Source: Heliocidaris erythrogramma
Taxonomy: Eukaryota; Echinodermata; Echinoidea; Camarodonta; Echinometridae
Length of the DNA stretch: 64,000 nt
Assembly (NCBI GenBank): GCA_025617745.1
Contig: CM046869.1
Span: forward strand, 13,473,168-13,537,167
Direction of reading: 5' to 3'
A program made the position numbers and the translations under genes. The notes under the pieces were generated by a model. It saw only the letters and a list, made by a program, of their open reading frames with translations, had not been told where the DNA came from and ran no database searches. Shown one piece after another: positions 24,110 to 37,200 of this stretch. Positions within the stretch are counted from its first letter, which is position 1. Every line of letters starts with the position of its first letter.

Positions 24110-26453
24110 CAGGCCTGTAACTAGGATTTTTGAGGGGGGGGTTCAACATTGGAAAAAGTGGACCTTTCTGACGGAGCGAAGCGACCGAGTAGGGGTGTCG
24201 GGTCAGGGGGTGTGCCCCTACCAGGGCATGGGCATGAGCATAGTCAGAATTTGACAGGGGGTGGGTCAAATGTGAAGCCCGAACATATACTGCGAGCGAG
24301 CAAAGCGAGCGAGAGAAAAATAAAAATGTACTTTTAAATGGCAAAATGTTACTTCAATAGTCACCCATAGGTGAAATGTAAAGCTATATCTCCGGTCATC
24401 TAGCTGCCATATGCAGGAATCATTCATATTAATAAACTTTTTAGGAAGTGAAGCGAACGGGGGGGGGGGCACTTTGCTGTTGTTCTTTTATAGAAAGGTA
24501 ACCCTAATATCTGGGCGCGCACCATGGCGATAGGGTAGTGACGTGCCGAAAATTGTCATAACATTGAATATTTATGGACCTCGCTGCATGAAACATCTCG
24601 TTTCTAAGATTTGCGAGCGAGCGAAGCGAGCGAAGAAAAGGCACTTTAATTTGTTGTTGCTCATTTCAATATGGAAAGTAAGGTAACCCTAATTTCTGAG
24701 CGCCATGGCGATAAGGCAGTGACGTGCCCGAAAATTGTCATAACATTGAATATTCATGGACATATTACAATAACATACTATGGAAATATTCTCGCTGGGC
24801 CTTAAACTATCTCGTTTCAGAGTTATGTGAATGAGAGAAGCGAGCGACGGAAAACGCACTTTACTATCTCACAAATGTTTCCAAAACACCCCAAGTGTTA
24901 TATTGGGGCATCTTGTTATTTCTGATTATAGTTTCCAAGAAGTCGATGTTTAATAAAATACTGTCATGGCACTCCGGTTGAACAGGCTGTATTAGAGGGT
25001 CATAATTTAAGGGCCTGAATGACTACACCGGGTCCGCCAGGAGAACTCCATGCAACTTGAGAGCGGGAAAATTTTCCATTTGAAAGTGAACAGACACATT
25101 AAATACCCCTCACTCTTTTCCAGTAATATTTGGAACCCTGCACAGTGGTAGTATATGTTCGGGCTTCACATTTGACCCACCCCCTGTCAAATAATTCTGA
25201 CTACGCCTCATGCCTATAACCTTGGAGGGGCACACCCCCTGACCCGACACCCCTACTCGGTCGCTTCGCTCCTCAGAAAGGTCCACTTTTTCCAATGTTG
25301 AACCCCCTCTCCCCCCGCCCCCGCAAAAATCCTAGTGACGGGCCTGAGTATGGTTTCTATATTTCACTTTTATATTCCATATACCACAGATTTCATTTGA
25401 GTCTTCTCATGCATATCACTGCTTATTTTCCCACGCTATCTTTGTATGGTATTTTAAGCAATCTATCTCCTTGTATTGTCAGGATTTCCTGTCCAATCTA
25501 ACACTTCTCAAAGATCAAAATGCACTTCAATTTCGTCCTATATAGGCTAATAGGAATCAATAATCATCCAAATGTCAGATGTCAAAGATAGTTTAATAAT
25601 TAAAAATATCATTCAACAGTTTCAATGGTCAATCAACTTCAACATATCTCCATTCATTTTCGTCAGATTTCATTCCAATTCGTCCGACCTGGCCATCCGC
25701 TGCAAAATTTTATCATCAAATCCATCTTTGGGAAGTTGATTTCAAGAAATTGTCATTCAAATTCGTCACATAGACAAGACATTACAACGAGCGGGTGACG
25801 ATTTTGAATACTAGTAATTCTTTGAACTCTTTCAGTCTTTGACAAAATCGATAGCAAAATGAAAAATAAATTCTGAAAATGAATGGCCAAAGACGTTTAT
25901 TGACTAGGCCTTATTATTTTGTTGCAGGACAAAAGCAAATAAAAAAAAGTGTTCAAATTGATTGGACACCCGGTTGGAAACCCTATTATCTCACATTATT
26001 TTCCACTTTCCTTCCTCTCTCGCCTTTCATGTGACCGTACCCCCTTGTGCGCCCCTCCCATATCTAAGCCAGTTGGTATGGAAATGTTTTTAAAAAATAA
26101 CCTAAAAATCAATATTCTGATTTCACTTTGGATAATTTTTTCGCCATAATTATGATTCTTTTTTGTTGTTGTTCAAGCAGATTTCAGCTCGTCAGCTTGG
26201 GGGAGATACTACAAACGAATTTGAATATTTCTTTGAATGACGCTTTGAAATATTCGATTGCAACATAGCATTATGTACAAAATTCGAAAATGAATGGTGA
26301 AAGACGGCATTGAGTAATTATAGATTTGCCAGATTAGGAAGTTACGGGACAATATCAAAATAAAATGTATTGAAATAGGCGGAAAGACGTTATTTTCCCT
26401 TTCCATCATCTCTCCCCTCGCCATTTTTTTTAAGCGGACCTCTGCTCGCCAAC

Positions 26454-26484
<31 letters not shown>

Positions 26485-26525
26485 CGTTCGAAACCCCCCC
26501 CCCCCCCCCCCTAGTTACGGGCCTG
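24110..26525. mobile_element. 2.4-kb TIR element, CAGGCCTGTAACTAGG ends
   Basis: Ends CAGGCCTGTAACTAGG and CCTAGTTACGGGCCTG are flanked by CATAG on both sides. A 1.24-kb foldback with arms of about 200 bp (24110-24310 and 25130-25346) forms its left part. Two diverged 250-bp direct repeats (25790-26060, 26210-26440) form the right part. GAGCGAAGCGAGCGA motifs recur. No intact transposase is seen. Confidence 0.75.
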
Positions 26526-26879
26526 CATAGTCCACGGTTCCGCGGCCCGGCCATGTGATTCGATTGGGGGGGGGGGGTGACAATATTTTTGTGGCAGGAT
26601 CTTTGCCTACATGCCTATCAATTGAAATGCATCTCATTGTATCCTCGTGATTTTGTAACTATAGGTCTACATGTATGCCGGACTGTCTGCACTTAATGCC
26701 TTTAGATAAAGAGAGAGATAGAGAGACACACATAGAGAAAGACTAACATGAAGAGAAATGTGTCAAATGAGAGAATGAGGGGAGGGGGTATATAGGATGT
26801 CTGCAAAGGCCATTGTCGAGCAGCACAAGATTGATTGGCCATTATAGGTCTAAGAGATGCAATTAACTGGACTGCTGAA

Positions 26880-27490
26880 GAGGCTAATTAAGTTGTGAGA
26901 GTTGTTCTCTACTGTGATACAGGTTTCACATCTTTAAATAGCACTGCATGTATATCCTCAACGAACCATGTGATAACAATTTTCATATCAAGATACAACC
27001 TTCAAATAACTTGGGGTGGATATAGGATTTTGTAGGGGGAGGGGTATATAATTCCATCAATTTCTGACATGAAAAAAATGAAGAAAAAAGAACGCTATCA
27101 CGTTTTTTTTCAGGTGCCATTTAGGTGGACGATTTTAAGAGGGTTTGGGGGATGTGTACTTATGCCACTGTAGAAGAGGCCAAGTTTTGAGAGATAATTA
27201 TATTAATTTAGTACAGGTTTCAGGCATCTCTAAGTATATCCTCAAAGAATCATGTGATAACCATTCTTCATATCACGTTGCAACCCTTAGCATAACTTTG
27301 AGGTAGATCTACAATTTTGTAAACAAACAAAACATATAAAAATAAAACATTTTTTTTTTTTAAAGCGGGAGGGGGATGCAGTTCCCAAGATTTTCTGACA
27401 AGCAAAAAAATAGAACGAAACATACAAAACAAATTTCAGGTGCCATATGTGTCTAGTTTTAAAGGGGGCACATTTTTTAGGGTAATATGT
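26880..27490. repeat. Diverged direct duplication of about 300 bp
   Basis: 26880-27170 and 27172-27490 share GATACAGGTTTCA/GTACAGGTTTCA, TATATCCTCAA, ATGTGATAAC and TTTCAGGTGCCAT in the same order. Confidence 0.75.
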
Positions 27491-28096
27491 ACTCAAGACA
27501 CGTCACTTGGTTTTCAAATTGGCACGGTTGGTTGTGCCTCCCTCCCCCCCCCCCCCCATCCAGCAATGAAATAACTAATCTTAGCAAAAGTAGTCATGTT
27601 ATAAGTAATGCTACTACATGCACAGTATGAGTAATGCCCCTAAAAACATGAGAACTTTGTTGTTGGCAAACAAGAATGCATGCTTTTCGATGAAAATCAT
27701 ATGTGCTGGAAGTACTTGGGCAGAGGGGGCAGTTACCCAACTTTATTTATTTATTTATTTTTTTTATTATTTTTTTTTTGGGGGGGGGGGCAAATTGAAT
27801 TGTTTGCCCCAAAGAGCCCCACTCTCAAGAAAACAAAATTACATGTAATGATTTTACATTACGATCTATATAATAAGCTTTCCTTTTTTCCTATTTCCTA
27901 TTTCAAACATTTAGTCACTCGATATATCAGTAAATATAGTGTTTATCAACATTGTACTGTAGGAATCCAGTCTACATCAAGACCCCGGATGTGTGGGACA
28001 GGGACTTTCATCTCAAAAGGGAGAGGGGCAAACTCGTTTTGTTTCTACCCCTAGCAAGATTATTATGTATGCAGTGTGTCCCAGAAGAAAAAAAAA

Positions 28097-29327
28097 ATCA
28101 TGGCAGAATATTTCTATCATAATGAATAATTTCCTTGATGAGATGTACATGTATGAAATGCTCTGCTTCTCTTCTTTCATTTGATGAACAACTTATTCAA
28201 AATTCACACATGATTGAATTAAAACAATGAAAAGTGTTGCTATCAACATTTAATATGCATGCACAAATTGCAATTTTGACTTAGTTTTTAGGGTATAGTA
28301 AACATAATTATTTTGTGGAAAAAAGGCATGGCATAAAAATTCAAAACTTGTTTCTTTTCTATGACACCTCAGGCGTAGCAAATGAATGATGTATGCCAGA
28401 GAACAAATGAGATGGAAACATGCTTGATTTCTGCCCAAATGAGTGGATAGTTGAGTAAGAAGCCATTCAGCTTTCCTGACCTAGCAGCTGATAATGGACT
28501 TAAAGCTCGGGTAAATTTACACACAAACATGGGAAACGAAAAGGAACATTAGAGATGGTTGGGGTATAAAAAGGCTGAAAATTAAGCAAACTATCGTTAG
28601 CTTGCCTGACCATGCAGCTGACCACAGAACATAAGGTGATCATCATAACAGATTTCCAGATCACGACGTGATGGAGAAACATAAAAAAATATCAGCAGGA
28701 AGGGATAAACCTCAATGTCAACAAGGGTCAATCTGGTCGAAGAAGAACTGCAGGCTCCCGGAGCGAGCCCATTCCGTTACGATGACAACCCTTATGTTCT
28801 GTGGTCAGCTGCATGGTCAGGCAAGCTAACGATAGTTTGCTTAATTTTCAGCCTTTTTATACCCCAACCATCTCTGATGTTCCTTTTCATTTCCCTTTCC
28901 CATGTTTGTGTAAATTCACCAAAGTATTAAGTCCACTATCAGCTGCTAGGTCAGGAAAGCTGAATGGCTTGTTTCTTAACTATCCACTCATTGGGGCAGA
29001 AATCAACCATCATTTCATACTTGTCCTCTGGCATACATCATTCATGTTTTACGCTTGAGGTGTCATATTAAAGAATAAATTGTGATTTTGTATGTGATTT
29101 TTTTTCCTCTAAATAATCATGTTTACTACCCTAAAAACTTGGTCGAAATCGCAATTTTTGTGTGCAAATGAAATTGTGGTAACACCACTTTCCAATGTTT
29201 TAAATAAATTACACATCAATTATGAATAATAAGTTGTGCATCAAATGAAAGAAGAGAAGCAGAGCTTTACATACATGTATATATCATCTAGGAAATCATT
29301 CATTATGATAGAAAATTCTGCCATGAA
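28097..29327. repeat. 1.23-kb palindrome, two 538-bp arms and 154-bp spacer
   Basis: Arms 28097-28635 and 28790-29327 are inverted copies with moderate divergence (for example GGTCAGCTGCATGGTCAGGC against its complement). No transposase or target duplication was found. Confidence 0.92.
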
Positions 29328-29588
29328 TCTGATTTCCTTTTATCTGGAACACATTGTATTATAAAGCCTAGACTATATCTTTAATGTGATGAAAATCATA
29401 ATTTTGAAGTAGGCTGTGACTTGCCCCCATGTGTAAAGTTTGTAATGCAAATTTCAAGATTATGAGATCAATTTTGTGCATACCAAACAAAACAATGGAT
29501 GATAACTGTGCTTCAAATATTTCATTATTTTTTTTTAATGAAAATTTTGAAAACTTGCACTTTCAAAATATCAAGAAATATGTAAGAA

Positions 29589-29647
29589 AAAAAAAAAAAA
29601 AAAAAAAATTCCTTTCACATCAAAAAAAAAAAAAAAAAAAAAAAAAA
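29589..29647. repeat. Two poly-A runs
   Basis: Long A runs separated by TTCCTTTCACATC, with AAATATGTAAGAAA on both sides. Confidence 0.85.
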
Positions 29648-29699
29648 GAAATATGTAAGAAAAGAGGGATGTGCTTGTTCGAGGGGGGCGGGGAGGCTG

Positions 29700-30850
29700 T
29701 AAGCAGGTAGTAAGCGTTTGAGGCAGGGCCCCTCAGTGTTTGCCCCCAAAAGCTTGTGAAATTGCAACTTTCACTACAGTCGATTCTATCCTTACAATGT
29801 ATACATGCATATTTCTGTTTCTGTTTCCTTTCTCATCCCCTTTGAAGATTATTGTCCACAATTTGGAAACCTAGGATAACTTAGCACATTCATAAGAATC
29901 CTAACAACGACGAATTGTATATATGAAAAATATGATGAGTCATAAGCAGGAGTATGTTCACAATCTAAAAAAGAATATCATACTTAAGTTTAAGTGAATT
30001 ACTCAGACAATGAAAACCAGTTGTGATCATATTTTGTCATATAAAATGTATTTATTAATTTAAATATGTTATAAGCATGCAATGTCATGTTTTGCAATTT
30101 ATGTGAAATGCATGTGCAAAAACTGCCAATCAAGACATTCAGTGATTACAATAATCAAAGACAAACATTTGTGTCTCATCATACACTGACTGCTTACTCT
30201 TTACATGTATAGATAATGAGTATTAAACAGAATGTTTTCAATACATGATCATTACATTTATGATTACATATTCTTCACATTTTGCTACTTATGTTTCTGC
30301 TTTGATGCTGTATTAACAATGTCTTCCAGCTTTAAATGTGCATGTATGATAAATGTATGCAATCTAATCAACCTGTGAAAATTGGCAAGCTTGTGCAATC
30401 AAAATTACGGCCACGAGAGTTGAAGTTGTGCTAAACCCACTTAGATCTGAAACTTCATATCTTCATCTACAGTAATTTGTCTGTTTTCATTGCACTCTTA
30501 TCATATTAATAATAAATTCACACCCTCATAAAGAGCATGTCCATAAAATAATAAAAAAGTTTGATTCATTATGTGAGAATGCAGCAAATATCAAGACATA
30601 GCAAACATATCAACACATACAAAAACTAATTCTTATTTTAGAAGTGAACCGAAACCAGAAAAAGGACCCCATTATATTTGATATACACCTTGTGGCTGAT
30701 AATGTAAATAAAATCAGAAATTTGTATTTTCACAAATTAAAATATATAAATACATAGACGATGAGATGATAATCCCTTCATTCTTTTGACTGAATACAGA
30801 ATAGTGCAATATTTATCAATTTCAATCTCCCTTGCTAAGAATTATATATT
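29700..30850. other. AT-rich DNA between genes, no feature seen
   Basis: No exon, repeat end or RNA gene could be supported. Confidence 0.6.
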
Positions 30851-30852
30851 AT

Positions 30853-31030
30853 TATTACCTATACAGGGCATTTTAGCTGCAAAATAAAAAGCCGTATTTT
30901 GCGCGCTACCTCAAATCCGTCACCGGAGCGGGCAATATTTGCCATGTTGCCCTCTTCCGGGTTTTCCCCATAGACCACTGTACTAAAAAAGAGGGCAACA
31001 TTTTACCATATTCCACCGATTCTTGTCAGT
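30853..31030. mobile_element. Repeat copy related to 7741-7940
   Basis: Starts TTACCTATACAGGGCATTTT and has inverted GGGCAATATTTGCC/GAGGGCAACATTTT parts. Further gggcaa motifs to 31370 may belong. Confidence 0.5.
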
Positions 31031-31579
31031 GCGCTTTTATCAAAGTGTATACGCGCAGTATTGTGTACGCGTTAAAGTGTACGAAGGCTTAAACAATGGA
31101 TACGCGCGGTAACAATTTACGTCACAATTGCTTGGCCCAGATTGCATACCTGTATGAATAACCTGAAATCAGAGGGACTGACAGGCAAACAAGCGTAATT
31201 TAAATTGCTACAAAACAGGCATACACATGATATACATGTAGGTAATAATATTGACTGGCACTACTCTCAGGGAATATCGAAAATGTTGCCCTTAAAACAA
31301 CCATATTACCCTCGTCTTCAACTCAGGGCAATACGATTCTGTCATGGGCAACATACATGTATTCGACATCCCCCTCAAGGCCAGTCCATATTGTATAAAT
31401 GTTTACCTGTTAATACAAATGATATACATTTGGTGGGTATATATTCAACTTAGTGCATCCATCTCTTTGTGTACCGGTACACTATTCTATAGTCTTTCAT
31501 TTAATGTATTTTTTAAAACCTCAAAGAGTCTCCACTATCCTCCTAATCCCTTCTGTACCACTAAGTTTTAAGTAACTGT

Positions 31580-31934
31580 AAGAAAGGAATTTTTCTTTTA
31601 GTGCTACATGATTCGAATAAGGTGTAATGTCTTTGAAAACAATATATGGTACATGGTTTGGAACTTTGTTGAAAAGTTGTAAAAATTGCCAATTTTTACA
31701 AAAAACAATAATTTTGAAACTCTCATGTATTGCTAAATTATGGATTTTAAAGCTTGTTCTCCTTTCCAAAATTCCTGGCATCAAATGCAATATGGTCATG
31801 CAACAAATATGGACACAGTGCGTGCATTAATTTTTACTCTTTCTACTCGTGCATCTGGTAATTTTTTAGGGCTCTGAATGAAAAGTTATTGCGCCAAACC
31901 ACAAAATGTGGTCAATTGTCTCAAAAGGGTTTAA
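31580..31934. mobile_element. Diverged, partial inverted copy of 44765-45186
   Basis: It shares CACAAAATGTGGTCAATTGT, TGGTCATGCAACAAA and TGGCATCAAATGC-type segments in the opposite orientation. Ends CAAAAGGGTTTAA. Confidence 0.8.
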
Positions 31935-31939
31935 GTATT

Positions 31940-34135
31940 AAAATTTTACTTACAATGCTTGTTTCATTGTAAAATTGGGTATAAAATATATCACATATAT
32001 TCACAATGAGGATACCTGATTCAGGAAGAAAAACATGGTAATTTCTGGTCTCAACGCCTTCTTCAACACTCAAGTTCTTGTGGGATTTGTGGCCCATAGC
32101 AAGGAAAGGGCTTTATAAGATGGGACGGATTATCACTTTGACAGGAAAAATGCAATTCCCCTTGAAGCATACTTCCCAATTTGACTTTAAAAATGCTCCT
32201 TTCTATTGAAAAGATCTACCTGTGAGAACTTCTGTAAATCTATGCAATATAATCTTAAAAATCCTTTTCCAGATCCATGATACTTCCTATCGTCACCTCG
32301 GCAGAGAAAGGGAGTAAAAGCCATGTATGGTAAATGAGCGTTATTCCCTTTTTACTCTGATGTGACGATATATAAAAAATATATATACATTCATATAAAT
32401 ACATTCATATTCATAATGACATTACAATTGCATTAAACCCATCCATGTAAACAATATCTTCATTGTAAATCAAAGCCTGAACTAAGAAAGAAATCAAATA
32501 TCTAAATATAAAAACATACCATTGAAAGATATTCAAATTAGACAAGCTGAAATTAAAAGTACATCCATCTGGCTGAATAGCTTGAATGCAGGTAAACACA
32601 TTCAAAATACATAGCACAGAAAAATACAATCTCACAACTATTTACAAAATTGATAAAAACATATTTTAGCAGAATTCCTGAGTGATGACACACGATCCTC
32701 TACCGTTAAAAATTCTAATGCAATGCAGCAATCGGAGCAAAGGTGGTGATTTAAATAATATAAATCCACTAACCTTAATTTGAATATGGGGCAATCATAA
32801 AGTCAAAGGTCAAATGTCATCTCATCAATCATGTCAAAGTTATCTGCTACATGTGATTGTAAACAGTTCAGAAAGTTATTAACATCCTGAGCAAGGGGTC
32901 ACACAGTTATATATTTCTACTCAGTTTCTCATCTGCATATTTAAGAACACAGCATAGGATATTCAAAGACTATTATTCAAGACAACAGCTTTTGGTCAAT
33001 TGATCATAATATACAAACCGTGCACATCTGAGAGTGCTTTTGTTAGAAAGCAATTTACAATATCATGTCCAAATTGTGAAATGAATGAAGCTTTGCTAAT
33101 TTCATTTTTTATGCTCATCATTAAGTTCACCAAGTGCAGTAAATTGTTCAAAAACTACAAAATCTACAAGTCCACAGTACAGTGGACTTCACACAGACTA
33201 TAAAAACTCCTTGGATGAGAAGCACAGAGTTGCATTAAAATGCCAAATGTAGATAAGCTTAAAAGAGTTGTAATGTACATCTCAATTCATCTACCCAATG
33301 TTTCAATATCGTATCCTAGCTGTTTACACACAAGATTCACTGAGACTTCATGTGTTATCAACAAGTACTAGGAATTTTTAAAGATAGTTACTCTTTTGCA
33401 TAGTAAGAAAGCATTAAATGCAGTCTTAAGACATCATTCAACAAGTATAATATATATTCTTGAAAAACTGTTCATATAACTATTTATAAGCTCATATTGG
33501 TTTTCTCTTGACTTTAAAGATATATGATTTCATCATCTTGTTATAGATAAGTCTCATTATGATAAAGACTATTACCTTTCACAACCATTACATAGCTGAT
33601 TATTAGAGCGACACATATCAAAATTTTGCCAGCTCTTCTCAAAACATTATTTCATTTCTTCATTAAAGAATAATATATTTCAGCAAGCCACTACATACAA
33701 CTCCACCACAACTTAAACATTCATAACTTACTTATTTTTCATCATATTTCTCTCAAGCTTTCATTGATCTGTTTTTCTAATGTTTCTGCTTATGGGTAAT
33801 CCTATATTGGACAACGGACATTTTGACAACACTTTTCAGTCTATTGATTATCGACTACACAGTGAATGAAAAACTGTTTTGTGGCCAATTTAGTCATAGA
33901 TCAATGGTTATTTTTCATTTTGGGATAAGATAAATGGAAATTAGACAATTTGATAAAGTTTTTTGTTTTATGTGCCAATGTACCTTTGGCACTATGAAAT
34001 GTTGTTATGAGGGTAATGTGACACTACAAGTGACAATGATCATAGTGGTCTGTGTAAAAACAGGTCTGTTTAATGCTGTGATATACAAGTACCTACAAGG
34101 CACCTTTGGTAAATGTTTCCTAAGGGTCGACACTG
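31940..34135. other. AT-rich DNA below the PPT2 stop, possibly 3' UTR
   Basis: It is low in recognisable repeats, unlike its surroundings, and may include the PPT2 3' UTR. No convincing poly(A) signal close to the stop. Confidence 0.4.
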
Positions 34136-34279
34136 CTATGTCAGGAACTGTTCAATGCAGCAATCAAAGACAGTCTGGTTGCGATGCCAGAACGTATGAT
34201 TGACCCCAGCTATACCATAGGGGTGTAGTGCCCCGCGAGCATCTAGTGTCTTCAGGCCAAAGTAGTCTTTCTGATATAC
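34136..34279 (-). CDS. PPT2: PPT2 exon 9: catalytic His and stop
   Basis: The acceptor is TTAAACAG|GTATAT. It has 47 codons plus TAG at 34136-34138. It encodes [18 protein letters not shown], then GVNHTFWH with the catalytic His275, and ends CIEQFLT. FGLKTL and H-T-x-W-H are PPT2 hallmarks. I could not place a poly(A) signal with confidence, so the 3' UTR end in the AT-rich DNA below 34136 is unknown. Confidence 0.9.
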   Translation of the reverse strand, partial: VYQKDYFGLKTLDARGALHPYGIAGVNHTFWHRNQTVFDCCIEQFLT

Positions 34280-37200
34280 CTGTTTAAGGTGAAACAGAAG
34301 GAAATATTGCTAAGATTAAAAAACTCATTAAATCAAAATTTAGGTTTGAAATCACAACCTGTCAATGTTTTAACCAATCATGCATGAATTATCATTCCTT
34401 CCCATCAAGAGTGCAAAATCTTTGGCTTGCAATTGAAAAAAAAGACTTGGGTCAGTAGATACATGTAGTAGCAACAAAAATGGCTGCAAGCACTTGCACA
34501 CATTCTCTCCTATCCTGAGAGGATAAGCTGAGATGAGCACTTGTGCTACTAATGATGATACATGATGTAAACACATTATGATCTTACCTCTTGGTCTTTC
34601 ATCTCTACAATGTTCACACAGTCTTTGTCATAGGTGGCAAACTGACTGTAACAAAGAAAAAATAAAGGGCATTTTATTCAAAATGCTACTCCACATAAAG
34701 TTGAGTACTGGTCATGTGACTACATGACTATATGAAAGGAACTATTTGGAAGCACTCTGGAAAGCTTGATTATGGAGCATATAAATATTGATGTATAGTG
34801 TGAGAATGATCAATGAGAAATTGACTAAATTTTCATGGAAATTACGTGCACTGCACACAGAAATCAGCCCTGGAAATCGGTATATGGGACTACACATATG
34901 TGGACCAAACTTTTAAGCTATTTCTAGTCATATTTCAAATATGAGGGTATTTGGAGAGCAATCCTTTCAGGGGACATTTCCAAGATGATATTGTTCCAAA
35001 CTTCCAGACATAAAAGACTGAGAAAGCTCATAAATTATTTTCCACTTTTACCAGAAATTAACCTTTTTCTCTTTAAAGTGGCATTAAACTGGTAGAATTT
35101 GAACAGCGCCGTCTTACAGTCATTCCTAAATTAAGATTATAATTAGAGATTAGTTGCATTTATTTTCAATTTTCACTAACAACTGGCTTGTAAAATAAGC
35201 AATTTTTTAAATTTCTAACTATTACTTTTGACTTGCAAATGTAGAAAATTGCCTGCAAGTACAGTCTAAGCTTCTACAAAAGAATGGTGCATGATGGGAA
35301 AATAAGATACACAGACATTCTCTAACTCCTGTTAAAAGATTGCGCTATTTAGGAGGTTCAGTTTAAGGCAACTTTAAAAGCCTTGCAGACATTTCTGGAT
35401 CATTACTTACTTTTCTTAAGATAATATCCATCTGCATACAAGTCATTTTAATGCACACATTGTACAGAGTGAGTCAATAAAAAGGAAACCCATATTCAAG
35501 CCCAAATATCTTAAAAACCAAGTGAAATTGCTGAAATGTATTAACAATGGTACATGTATGATAGTTGATGATGTCTTCTTTAATTTGACAGGCTACTTAA
35601 AAAAATACGGTCATTGATAACAAGTTTTATGAAACGGGGCCCAGATGAAATGGGTAAATGAATGATTGAAAGTGGACGTGGTTTTTGCGAGCTCCCGATT
35701 TTCTGCTGTCTTTTGCCGTTATTTCTTCGAAACTGGTGATAAATTTTATACCATCGGATTTGGCTTTCGTCAGGGATTGTAACTGTATGCCTGTGTTATC
35801 GTTTTGTGGAGACACTCGTGTATTATCGTCGGTTCTTTAACATTTTTTCTGGCTTTCAGCTTAGGAAAAAGGTCTTCAAATTTTGAAAGATATCGCGTAT
35901 CCAAGAGCGTGAATAACACTCACCATAGACACGCGCCTATGCACGCGCCCCTACCATAACCCTACGCGGACGTACTTGCAGGATCTGTGTGCGCTCTCTT
36001 TCTTGTTACGTAACAAAGCAAGCCTCTCTACTATAGATGCCGCCGAAGAAAACAAGTCCTCAGATTGGGCCCGATGCTCTCTCTGTACTGAAGGACGAGA
36101 TATCGAAGCTGTCATCATCGCTAAACAACAAGCTGTCTCTCCTGGAGTCCATTGCCAACAAAGTCCGAGAAGGCCAGGCAGGGATTGTGGAATCAATCTC
36201 CTTCCTCGACGAGAAATATGAGGAGTTGAAGAAGACAACAGAACGGCTTGAAAAGGAGAATGAGGAACTCAAAGCAAATAACAAGAAGCTAAACCAGAAG
36301 GTAGACGACCTCGACAATGAAGTCAGAGACCTGGACCAGTACCACCGCCGAGTAAACCTTGAGATAGCTGGGATTCCAGAGCAGAAGGATGAGAAGCCTG
36401 AGGTGATCGCCTTGCAGGTGGCAAAGAGGGTCGACCCGGCAATCACAGAAAGGGATATCGACATCGCCCACCGGATTGGCTCGCCGAAAAACCGACAAGC
36501 AAGGCCTATCATCGTAAGGTTCTCTAATCGACGATCAAGGAATGCTGTCTATGAGGGGAGGCGCAAGCTGAAGGGTGTCTCCACCAAGGATGTTGGAGTT
36601 CATGGAGCACCAGGAAAGATTTTCATCAATGAGAATCTCATTCCTGCGACTCGGGCGCTGATAGGAGAGGTGAACGTGGCAAGGAGGAAGGCCGGATTCA
36701 AGTTCTTGTGGACTTATAATGGGAAGATCTATCTGCGAAAGAATGAAAAGGAGTCTCCTGTCATCGTCCACACCAGGGCAGACATTGCCAAGATCAAGTA
36801 AATATTCAATGTTGTCAATATGTCCTTTGTAAATATCAAATTTTTTCATGTTTGACCCTAATTCAAATGATACCGATGTAAGTCAAATACCAACGACTAT
36901 CGATGATATTGGAATCAACGACCCATTTACTGTAACCAATTCACAAATCTCTCCAAATAATTTTAATGTTACGATGGAAGAGCTGTTTCTGTCGTCCTTG
37001 AATGTTTCTCACATAAATATACGATCTTTAAACAGAAATTATAATGCATTTAGAGAATTGTATGAAGACGAATTCAAATCCAAATTCAATATAATAGGTT
37101 TATCAGAAGTATGGAACGTAAGAGAACCTAATCAATTCAACATGACCGGTTATAATCTAGAGTTACAATGTAGGACTAATCAGAGAGGGGGAGGAGTGGG

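Noticed and set aside
26454-26510. Long poly-G then poly-C run as a possible structural element
   Set aside because: Such runs recur at transposon ends here and their lengths are unreliable in sequencing.
36060-36512. 150-codon minus-strand frame in LINE ORF1
   Set aside because: Shadow of the ORF1 coding strand.
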